From Nyssa sinensis (lineage: Eukaryota; Streptophyta; Magnoliopsida; Cornales; Nyssaceae), in the NCBI GenBank assembly GCA_008638375.1, contig CM018031.1:12620562-12684561 (forward strand): 64,000 nucleotides of DNA, read 5' to 3'. Positions 46,102 through 59,511 of this stretch are shown one piece after another; within the stretch, counting starts at the first letter, position 1; every line of letters begins with the position of its first letter. The notes beneath the pieces are model-generated. The model ran no database searches. It was given only the letters and a program-made list of their open reading frames with translations, and was not told where the DNA came from. Made by a program: the position numbers and the translations under genes.

Positions 46102-47141
46102 CATTCGAATAAATGTTCTGCATTGTTTTGATCTGCAAGCCATAATAGACATGATATTTGTTCCTTCATGGGATATAACTTCAAATTCTGTTTCATTTGA
46201 TTGAAGCACCTGGTAAGTGAACACAAATTGGACACCATTAACAGATAAGAGGAAATTATCTCTGAGAAGGAAAGGGGAATCAAAGTAGAAGTGAGAGACG
46301 TGGGATTGAATGTTGTTCAGAGAGAGACGGTGGGGACTGGGGTGTGATAGAGTTGGGGGGTAAATTTATTATTAAGAATAAAATGATTATGCCACTTTGT
46401 CCTTTTTGAACTTGGAACCACATAATTTAAAAATTAAGAATTTTTGAGGTTAAAATATTTATTTTGGACCTTAACTTGTAAGAACTTTTTTTGAGGGACC
46501 TTACATTAATTAATCATTGTTATTGTAATACAAAATATATATGGATTTTGGCACAAAAGAATTCATTACTTCATTTGTGGGAGGTCCATATGTGGACTCT
46601 CTTCACCTCACATCTCACATATGACACTTCTCAATTTCAATTAAATTAAAATGAAGAGGGTTTATTTGTGAGAGTGAGTGAGCCCCACCACATGTGGGAT
46701 AAGAGAACGTGCCTTGCCACATGTGAGTCTCACATGTAGTGGGACCAACTCCCCCTGATAAATGGAGTCTATTCATTAAATCGAAATTAGAGAGACCTAT
46801 TTAGACGAATTCGAAATGTCTCCATTTCAATCTTAAAAAAATGTGGTTGTCACATATTAACATTATAAGATTTATAACATGGTAACAAGGATCCTCACAT
46901 GTTTAAATTTTTTTTGAAAATTGTCTATTTATTGAAATGTAAATACCCTAACTCCATTTGAACTACACGTCTCTTTCTCAAATTTATATGCCAAATAAGG
47001 TGACATAAATGCGGCACTCTATTATAGAAATATCTTAAATTGTATAGTTAATGTAATTGTATTATATCTTAAATTATTTAGTTAATGCAGTTGCATTAAT
47101 ACATCTCATTTGAAATAAAAATCAGAAATAAATTTTTGAAA
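46102..47141. other. Intergenic, no gene seen
   Basis: AT-rich. 46580-46760 repeats CACATGTGGGA/CACATGTGAG words with CTCACATATG, giving several palindromic ACATGT cores. No coding block was recognised. Confidence 0.4.
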
Positions 47142-47469
47142 GAGTAAATTACACTGTCCATTTTTTTCTTGTGTTTTTAATTTTGATTAAAATTTTACAC
47201 TTTTTAAAGAATTTTTTTATTTTTAAATTTAAGGTAAATAATTTATATTTGTTTTATATAAAAATAAACTTAAAATTTTAATTAATATTTATTTGAAAAT
47301 AAAAAATTGATCAAAATTTAAAAATGTAAAAAAAATAATTAAAGAGACAGTTTTGTCATTTTTCAAAAGAAAATTTGACAGAAAAAATATTTGTAATTTT
47401 TTAGATAAAATAAAATAATTAATATAATTTCAAAAATTTTAAAAAATATGTAATTATCATAAATATTGG
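47142..47469. mobile_element. Fold-back MITE-like repeat, family copy 3
   Basis: Starts GAGTAAATTACACTGTCC, and its right part TAATTTCAAAAATTTTAAAAAATATGTAATTATCATAAAT parallels copies 2 and 4. It is shorter, probably with an internal deletion and a worn right end. Confidence 0.45.
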
Positions 47470-47909
47470 TAGAAGTCAAGTAATTTAATTTTTATAAAAA
47501 GTGTAGAATTATTGTTTCTACATATATTTATTTCGGGAGTCTTGAGATCGTCACATAAGTTTTTTGAAAAATTTATGAATAAGACTGGTACAATAAGGTG
47601 TTAATGTGTCAATTTAATGGTAGCTACCGTATATGATATGGATTTGATTTTCTGTAATTTTTTGAGACTATGCTCTCGAGAGTTAGATTACATATGACAT
47701 GTACATAAATTTATTGTAATTACATGAATTTATTGTAATTATACATGTGGGATAACATTTTATTACAGGGTGATTATGTATAATACGGCCCATATTTTTA
47801 AGTCAGTCAAGTATACGTGGCTGAGTGTTATTGATGTAACGAATTGACACGCGAGTCCCAGAGCCACCAAGAATACCTCAAGGTTTTCCCTTTCAGCACC
47901 TTTTCTGAA

Positions 47910-48007
47910 AGCGTCCTATAAAGCCAAGCCTTTGAACCTAATCATCTACTGCGTTCAGTCATTGCTCTGTGAGAGAGTGAAGAGATAAGACCTGACTAGA
48001 GGTTCGT

Positions 48008-48057
<50 letters not shown>

Positions 48058-48060
48058 GTA
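47910..48060 (+). promoter_or_regulatory. THIC core promoter and leader start (probable)
   Basis: CCTATAAAGCC at about 47917-47927 is a good TATA box, about 2.27 kb before the start codon. It is followed at 48008-48054 by a pure CT tract, a common feature of plant leaders. A 5' UTR intron must then connect this leader to the ATG exon, with candidate acceptors ending at 50185 (TTCTTAG) or 50189. The donor cannot be fixed by eye; CCT|GTAAAACC near 48057 is one option. Confidence 0.5.
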
Positions 48061-48106
48061 AAACCGTATTTGTTTTTACTTCCCACGTCTTTCGACTGTG
48101 AGGTGT

Positions 48107-48141
<35 letters not shown>
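48008..48141. repeat. Microsatellites (CT)n and (TA)n(TG)n
   Basis: A CT run occupies about 48008-48054. A TA run at 48107-48122 passes into a TG run at 48123-48140. Both lie in the THIC leader or its first intron and are likely length-variable. Confidence 0.95.
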
Positions 48142-48653
48142 ATTGTGTTTAACTGTATATAATATGCTATAAGACTAAAGATTTCTATGGTTTTCATGGA
48201 TTGTAGGCTTGTAGCTCAATCGGTTGATGTTTCGTCTTTTAAACTTTTCTAACTGCTCATTTTGATTGATGATCTTTCATTTCTCTCTTGAAACCCTAAG
48301 CGTAAGTTAATGCTATTCGATGTGAAATCTTTGTGTTTGTTCTTGTCTCGTTTCGTCATTTGAGGCATGTTTATGCAGTCATCATTGAAATCGCACTTTG
48401 GTTTCTGATGTGTAGTCCATTCTTGCAATGTTTTAAGAGCTAACTACTGTTTGATAATCTGATACTTCAACTTGATCACATTGTAGATTCGAAAATTATT
48501 TTCATTGTGAGTTTGATTTTGTTATTCATGAAGTAGAGAACATAAATCTGTAATTTCATCTGATTTTTGTAGTTTTTGTTTCATTTGTAGAGATTTTTCG
48601 TGGAATGCAGTGTGTTTTGAGTGAATGTAAACACTGATGGGTCAGAATTTCAT

Positions 48654-48869
48654 GGCCATCTCCAGCAGTGATTCAAATTTATACTCAAATTTGAGTAAAA
48701 GACTCATTTGAGTTTGATGCTCTCCAGCAGTTCAATAATAGTTTGTAACTATTATAAATTTGAGTATATGAATAGTATTTTGCATATTTGGGTTTAAGTT
48801 TGAGTTTTTTTAAAGATTTTGACTCAAATTTAAATTTGAGTCTGAGTTTGGTTCACTGCTCGAGATGAG
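48654..48869. mobile_element. Small MITE in THIC 5' UTR intron
   Basis: Left end CCATCTCCAGCAGTGATTCAAATTT and right end AAATTTGAGT...GGTTCACTGCTCGAGATGAG are inverted counterparts. The interior is built from TTTGAGT/ACTCAAA words in both orientations, so the whole 215 bp can fold back. 'Catctccagcagtg' termini are common in plant MITEs. No clear target duplication. Confidence 0.6.
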
Positions 48870-49449
48870 GAAGGCAAAATTTTCACTTAATGTTCGATCA
48901 TAAATTTTAAAATTAAAGAAGTATAAAAAGTTAATATTAACTGATTATTTTTAATAAGTAATAAAAGAATTTACAAATTAGACGAGAAGTTTGGCCAAAG
49001 AAAAAATCACTCGATATTAAAAAATTATAAAATAATTGATAAAAGTTCTATTGAAGGGTCAAATTAAAATTAAGATAAGAGTAAAATGTAAAAAAAAAAA
49101 AAAAAATTTGAATCTAGGGGAACAAAAACTTAAATTAAAGGGGCATATTTGAATTGGTTTGAAAAGTATAAAAAATTTTAAATAAAGAAAAAATTGTGGG
49201 GGAGGGGGGGCAATTGTCCCCCTAAGCCAATGGTGGCTCTGTCCTTGTCTTTTAAAGGGAGAAGCTAGGTCAGAGGCTCAGAGCACCTTTCTAATATTTG
49301 TTATGAGTTCATCCTTTCACTAGAATACTTTGGCTTGCTTTTGTAACAATGACTGCTAGCCGGTTGGAATATGCAGGCCCCCCATTTGAATTTAAATTTT
49401 TTTATCCATTTGTATCTAATTATTAGTGTCTAATCGGTTTGGATACTAA

Positions 49450-49900
49450 ACTAAACTAGAAGAGAGAGATTGATGAAATTGGAGTTGAACATGCACACAA
49501 ATGTTAATGCGTTTAGCACTGTGTTTATAGTATTAGGACCCACATTTGGAACAGTGATCGAAAACTGTCCCTCATGGACTAAAGAAGAGCTCATAGCAAG
49601 GCACCCTCATTGTATAACCTTTTTTATTTTTGGTGGGTGGGGGTGGGGGTGGGGCATGTTTCAAATTTCCTTTTTCAGGGTTTGGCCAACCAAATGTTGG
49701 AACATTTTGAAAATTGCAATGAAGAAATTGTAAACCTTTGGGAGAAGTTTAGAAACGGGCAACTTTACTTATATAAGAACACTGAAATCCCGAATCCCTA
49801 TCAATTGATAATATCATACAATGTCGAACCAAAGAGAGCATTAAACTTAAACTTGAAAAAATATTTTCTTACAAGAGGATTGGCTTTTGGATAGATTTAT
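49450..49900 (+). other. Exon-like fragments of unknown origin in THIC 5' intron
   Basis: Two stretches have protein-like composition: about 49508-49605 (VFIVLGPTFGTVIENCPSW) and 49680-49800 (LANQMLEHFENCNEEIVNLW, EKFRNGQLYLYKN), separated by what could be a small intron (TTTTTCAGG acceptor near 49680). I do not recognise the family. It may be a transposon or captured gene piece; it is not part of THIC. Confidence 0.3.
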
Positions 49901-50185
49901 GCTTTTGTTTGAGATCTATGATAATAGTAGATATGCTTACAAAACAGTTTGATTATTCACAAGAATACTAGGACTTAAGATAACTGTTCTATTGATTTGT
50001 TAGTTCAAAGACTAAATGTTCTATGAGGTCTCTTACCCTCAATTAATTTCATGACGAGCATAATCCCTATCTGTTTATGTTATTCTTCTCCTATTTCTAA
50101 TGTCTATTAAGTGTATATGCTATACATGTGGATTAGTTGTTTGTTAATTGGATTGTAACCTTGTTATTATGTTATTCTTTCTTAG

Positions 50186-53938
<3,753 letters not shown>

Positions 53939-54434
53939 AGGTTAGCTTCATTTCCTCTTATGGAATCCCAGTGTCCTGATTTTCATTAGCCAAATCACCT
54001 GTATATAAAACTGGATTTACTCGATTAATTTGATGACGTATTTATGACTAGTTTAGTAATGAAAAGAGCTTCAGACATAGAGTTTAGATACCGTAAAAAA
54101 AAGAAAAGAAAAGAGGCACACCTAAGTTCTTTGCATTGCTGGAATCTAAGCTGAAAATGTGAGAAATTGGCAAAGTTTCTCTAGAGAATTCATGGACTGC
54201 TAGTGCCACATATCGCTTTTAAAATGTCTCAGTTGATTGATCACTTTTTGTTTGTCTGAGCATGTTGTTTCTATTTGTATCTTCATATGACCAATACTGA
54301 CAGTTGCTGCCATTGCGATTGTATCGCAAGAGAAACAGATTATTATTTTTACGCTCTCAATTTTCTCGTTGATCACTTTGTATTGCTTTTCTTCCATCAA
54401 ATCAATGGGTTTATCTTACAGGAGTATTTTGCAG
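53939..54434 (+). other. THIC 3' UTR with first 3' UTR intron (probable)
   Basis: Two bases after the TAA, AAAG|GTTAGC is a plausible donor (53941). The candidate acceptor TTATCTTACAG ends at 54421, or alternatively GCAG at 54434. Plant THIC genes are known to carry an intron immediately after the stop codon, upstream of the riboswitch region. This fits that layout but was not tested. Confidence 0.55.
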
Positions 54435-54535
54435 GATCATATGAATATGGAGAATTGGTTTGAAACTTCTTGGACCATGGCAAATGATTGTCTAGTCAAG
54501 AATGGAGATTCAGTCTTCAATTCAAGATGCAGTAG

Positions 54536-54826
54536 GTGAGTGCATAATTTTAGTTGTTAAATAACTTGAAACAAATCTATCCTGCTTGTTTTAGAGCATC
54601 TCAGTAATAAACATCGTTCTCGGCATGTTCTCTTTATTTGATGTTTGTTTTAACGTTCATTGACATAAGAAACGCACCGGGGGTGTCTGTATCTGCTTCA
54701 GCACCGGCTGTTTGGCCAAGGGCGTGGGCAGGTCAGGCTGAGAAAGTCCCTTTGAACCTGAACAGGATAATGCCTGCGTAGGGAGTGTGCATTTTCTTTT
54801 CCCTTTGTTTTTCTGTGCTTGCACAG
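54536..54826 (+). promoter_or_regulatory. Riboswitch-controlled alternative 3' UTR intron (probable)
   Basis: The donor GCAGTAG|GTGAGTGC at 54536 lies 138 nt before the aptamer. A candidate acceptor CTTGCACAG ends at 54826, 36 nt after it. In characterised plant THIC genes, TPP binding frees the upstream donor, the intron carrying the processing site is spliced out, and long unstable 3' UTRs result. Low TPP leaves the donor masked and gives short stable mRNA. The positions here match that arrangement. GCAT/ATGC complementarity between the donor region and the aptamer is visible but short. Confidence 0.6.
54674..54790 (+). ncRNA. TPP riboswitch aptamer (THI element) in THIC 3' UTR
   Basis: Closing helix GCAC (54674) with GTGC (54787-54790). 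GCACCGGGGGTGTC opens the pyrimidine-sensing side, CAGGCTGAGAAAGTCCC holds the invariant CUGAGA (54738-54743), and TTTGAACCTGAACAGG and ATAATGCCTGCGTAGGGA form the pyrophosphate-binding arm. The variable P3 extension TGCTTCAGCACCGGCTGTTTG lies between them, as in plant forms. It binds thiamine pyrophosphate and regulates THIC by changing 3' UTR splicing and processing. Confidence 0.96.
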
Positions 54827-56144
54827 GGAGGGAGCTTCCATTCATGGTTCGGGCTAGCTGATCCATGTGGGGCAGGGTTCAGCGTTATGGTCAGGCTTAT
54901 CTCTCATATGGCTGGGAAGCAACTGAAACTGACAATTTCCCCACTCTTTTATGCTTTTCTCATAATTTATTCTTACCCAATAACCATTAATTTGACATAA
55001 TGGGATCTCTACTGAGATAGAAAAGTACCTGTTTATATACTATGCCAGGGGAAGCCTTTTCCTGGATTAAAATGGCCAAAATTACACATTTGGATTTTAA
55101 AATAATAATTTGATGTGATCAGAAGCCCTTTCGAAGGAGAGGCCTTTTTTTTGGTCCTTCGAAAATAATGATTGTAATAATTCTTTTTTCTTAAAAACAC
55201 CTTCTTGGGTCCAGCCCCCACTCTCACAAGGAAATTTTGCAAGCCACCCAATTACAAAGCAATGTGTAATTAAATGGAAAGTTTTCCTGTAAGTTATAGC
55301 CAAGTGTTTCTACATATAGCACACTTGTTCTTGAAAGTTATTTTTTCTAAACTCCAATATAATTTTGTACCATGATATATTTATTGTTACTTATTTTCCC
55401 ATATGCACCTTTCTTCCCCTCAATCTTTACAGTTTGGTTATATTTGGGCTATGGGTGGCAAAAGCAAATCCAACCCGCCCGCAAATAAGAGGGTATCAAT
55501 TACCTAATTAAAAATGCGGGTTGAATCTAGTTCACATTAATTAAACCCGTTCGGCAACGGGGTGAAAATGGGTAATTCACAGGTTTGAAAACGGGTTACA
55601 CACAAGTACCCGTCCCTTGTATAAAATAAACCCTGTTAGTTCCATCGAGGGTGTTTCAATTTACGAGACAACGCCTCTCCCTCCCTTCTTCTGGTTTGGT
55701 CGGCCAACAACTAAATGAAGAAGACGACCACTGATAAGAGGAAAACACAAGAAAGAGGGTTGCAGAGGCGTAGGACTGCTTAGACGGAATCAACCATAGA
55801 ATAAGCCATTCATCGCATTCTATTAGAGATCGAAACTCACCATTCTCTCACCGATTGCAACTCAGAAAAATCCATCTCCAAACCAACCCTCTTAGATCTT
55901 CAAACTCTGTTAAACAACACTCTCAACTACAATGACCCAAGACCTTGTTTTCACTCTGTTCACTCCCATGGCTTTTGTTTCGCTTAGTCGATCTGCAACG
56001 ATACTTGGGTACATTACAAATTTGTAAATTTCTTCTGTATTCTTTAATCGTTGTAACTATTATATAAAATATATCCATCCAATCATACACATATCATTTG
56101 GATTATGTTAAGATATATTGGCAAGCAATGGTCTCAATTATATG
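54827..56144. other. THIC distal 3' UTR, then intergenic; hAT-like remnant and unassigned coding-like piece
   Basis: 54827-about 55000 is probably the last THIC 3' UTR exon. 55446-55625 is rich in AACCCG, CGGGTT and ACCCGT words after GGGTGGCAAAAG, resembling one end of a non-autonomous hAT element; the matching right end was not found. 55800-55975 reads as protein-like sequence in one frame (AIHRILLEIETHHSLTDCN, then LLDLQTLLNNTLNYNDPRP) before a stop. I do not recognise it, and it has no start or splice context. Confidence 0.35.
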
Positions 56145-56867
56145 TGATATACCACTATGTGACACACCAACCACTGCATGACACGTGTGACTGCAAGATC
56201 GGCTCGCGACCAATAATACAGCTCATGCTCGGCCATATAACTTATGCTCAGTCGCTTAGTTCGTGTTCGGCCTTATAATCTGTGCTCAGTCATTCAGTAT
56301 ATGCTCGGTCATCCGGTTCATGCTCGGTCACATGACTTATATTCGGTCATTCAGTTCATGATCGGTCGTATACCTCATCCTCGGTCAATCAAAGGCATTA
56401 CCCATATAAACCGAGCTCATAGTATCAAAGCAAGGCAGCTCTCCTACAAATCTAAATATATGCATACGCAAGCCTGCAATACAGCAAATCAATAGTCAGA
56501 TCTTATCACCGCCTTCATAGGCTCCAAGCAGGGAATAAAGAAGCTGTTTCCAACAAGGAAACTGCCACACTGAGTTGCCATATTCAACAAGGTAACTGAT
56601 ATCTCCGAAGATCCGATCTCTATATTCATGGCTCCAAATCCTAATCAACTTAGGAGAGACATTGCCTATAAATTCAACCCTAAAGGTACGCTTTACGTTC
56701 ATGCTCATTATTTTGGCTTTTATTATAAGTCTTTTAATTCAATTTATTGACTTAAGCATCGGAGCGGCTACCGCCGGAGCCAACCCGGTGGTCCTCTGAT
56801 CTTCCGTTTCGAGTGTTCTGCAGGGAGCCGAGCTTGGATCTCACGTGGGTCAAAAAGTGCAGCATCA
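56145..56867 (+). mobile_element. Solo LTR with perfect 5-bp target duplication
   Basis: 723 bp starting TGATATACC and ending GCAGCATCA, flanked by ATATG at 56140-56144 and 56868-56872. TGCCTATAAATTC near 56666 is a TATA box at the expected place before a U5-like end. 56220-56390 contains a degenerate tandem array of about 20-bp units of the form TCATGCTCGGTCA. There is no internal retroelement sequence next to it, so it is what remains after LTR-LTR recombination. The plus-strand call rests on the TATA box. Gypsy origin is likely from style but unproven. Confidence 0.85.
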
Positions 56868-56872
56868 ATATG

Positions 56873-58778
56873 TATTAGTTACAGTGAATAAAATCAAAAG
56901 GCAACACTGCCTACCATCTTCCCCATTTTGAAAACCTTCGCACCCCGTCGCGTTTTCTGATTAAGAAACAATAGTTTCAGTAGCTTTATTTTCCGAAGTT
57001 TTAATATTCAAATTATTATTTTTTCCAGTTTCTATACATTGTGTTAGAAGTTAAATTTGAACTTCTCTTTGATTAGGCACCCCAAACATTACAGAAGCAG
57101 GAAAATTTTCAAATTCGGGTCATGAGTTGGATTCGGGTTGACCCGGATGTATACAACCCGATCCATATTTAATCTGCACTTAAACAGGAACATGAGTTTA
57201 ATCTATTTTGAACCGACTCGTTTACGATTCACCCATTTTGTCAGTAACTTTATTTTCCTGAAGTTTTAATCTTCAAATTATTTTTTCTCCAGTTTCTTTG
57301 ATTAGGCACTCCAAACATTATAGAAGCATGTAAACAAAACTGTGAATCTGATGGTAGTTTTATTTTAGGTTTTATGTTTCAAATTTAGCTAATAAAAAAT
57401 GTTGGAAGACTTGTGCAGTGTCAAGGGGAAAAAATGGTTCAACTTGGATTGATTCAGCCCGTATTTAACCCGCTCTTAAGCACTCATTTTGTCACTGACA
57501 AGATTAGTTCCATTCAATTTGATTTGTGATTAAATTTAAAAGACCCACAACTCTTTGAATCTTGAATCAGTCTATAAATGAAAAATTGAAAAAGGAAAAT
57601 TATGTAGGATTCAACATTCAAAATTGTAGTCTGAATAGCTTTCAGCGGTCATGGTCAGCATCCCCTATGAATGGCAATGGAGGAGGAGGCAACAGAAGTA
57701 TGACAATGAGGGAAGGAGCAGTTAGTGTTCATGTTGGGTATCTTCCCGGATCTTTGCTGCAGTGGTCGCCTCTATTGTTGCCGGTGGCAGTTAGGCTTCC
57801 ACCTTCATTCGTAGTTTTCCTTAGAAAAACTGAGACCCGTCTTTTGATTCTTGCATTGGGACAAAACACAATCCAATGAGAGGCGTCAGAGAACAAGACA
57901 TTGAGGAAGACAACCATAGTGGTCAACGGCAATCCCTCTTTCCCTCATAAACACACACACACACACAGCTGAAAAGAAAAATCATTTCAGAACCTACAAT
58001 TGTGAAAAGACACAAAAAAGAGAGAGAAAATGTAATTTTTTTTTCCAGATCATAATGCAATATCCAGTGAAAATACCTCAAGACTAGCTACATATGACCA
58101 GTATTTGCATCAACAGATTACTACTGCAATCCAACATTGCACAGCTTCTTTGCCTTCAAAAAGAATTCAATGCAGATACCATAATATTCATTACCCCAAG
58201 GCCAGAATGTATTTCCAATGTTCCCCAAGAGTTTCTCGTATAAATCCAAACAATAAAATAGCGCTGCAGAATTTCAACACAAATTCTGCGAGCAGACACA
58301 CCGAGAGATATGTAAACGCTCCTGAAAAGCTCAACTTACCTGCCAGAACTTTGCAGAAGGATAAGCAAGAGTTCCCAAGAGAAGCATTACTATATTAGAT
58401 TATAACAGGGCTTTAACCTGTAAATAGAGTCAGCTATAGATATATGCTGATGATAAGAATTACTATAATCTTTAGCAGAGCAGTTACCTTTAAACAGAGC
58501 GAACCATTAGAGAGATTCTACACCAAGAGGGTTAACTAGAAGGCAAATTTAATGACACTTGAAAAGGTAAATAAATTATAAAGAGAAGAAACTCAAGGAA
58601 GAGAATGTCCAAATTGATACAAACGTGATGCACAAAAACAGCCAAAAACAGCCCGCAAAATGATACAGATGCTGTCTGAAACAGATTGGCAATCGGTTTC
58701 AGTAAAGGCAGAGACCCTCTTCATTGAATATATCAAAGATGACTCGAGGGGAAAAAGTTGTTGTGCAAAGCTGCAGCA
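56873..58778. other. Intergenic and RPL4 3' flank
   Basis: 57100-57250 again has GGGTT/ACCCG words of hAT-remnant type. TAGGCACCCCAAACATTA (57076) and TAGGCACTCCAAACATTA (57303), with matching flanks TTTTCC.GAAGTTTTAAT, mark an imperfect duplication of about 240 bp. 57950-57966 is a short (CA)n. The portion near 58700-58778 is the expected RPL4 3' UTR on the - strand. No other gene is seen. Confidence 0.4.
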
Positions 58779-59477
58779 TCACTCTGCTACATCAGAATTC
58801 TCTTCTGCCTCAGTTCCTGTATCCCAAGTTTGACAGGGCAGAAAATTAGGATACAAAAAAATACTAACCTTTACAAGACTCATCATGTTTAATGACTTTC
58901 TTCTACAGATCAGTAAAAAGCAGTGTTCAGGTCATTTCAAGAAATAAACAACTTCTTGAGAAAATTATGAATAGCAAATAAGGAACAATCTTGAGCTATT
59001 TTAATCAAACAATCAAGTGGTAAGGATCAATGAGCATTATATACAATCAAAAAGGCCGCTTCTACAAAGATGAGATCTTATGAAATATGGTCACTCTATT
59101 TTGGCTCACGTGTCCATGTTAGGTACCGACACTCTCGAATACTTTCTAGTCATATGTCGGACACGAGAAAAAAGAGCGTCCAAATTTTGTATTTTTTCCT
59201 TGAATTTTGAAGAGGTTATGAACATGTTAGTACACGTTTTGGACGCTTTTTCTTTTATTTTATTTTTAATAGATTTTTTTCTTCCTTTTCTCTTCTATTT
59301 TTTTTGGGTTATATATATATATATAAATATATGTAATAATTAGTAAATTTGTTTTGAAATTTGAATGATGAATGTTGATGATTAAATGAAGAAATTTTTA
59401 AATTTTTATTTAGTGGCTTTATTATTTAAATATCTTAATAATATTTTTTTGATTTATGTATTTTTATGTCTATTTTA

Positions 59478-59511
<34 letters not shown>

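Noticed and set aside
41277..46106. Target duplication for the copia element
   Set aside because: The 5 bp on each side (TGAAT and CATTC) do not match, so none is claimed.
48204..48270. tRNA-like start GGCTTGTAGCTCAATCGGTTGATG with a CTTTTAA loop-like word
   Set aside because: No B box or acceptor-stem partner downstream; not a tRNA gene, at most a coincidental or SINE-head match.
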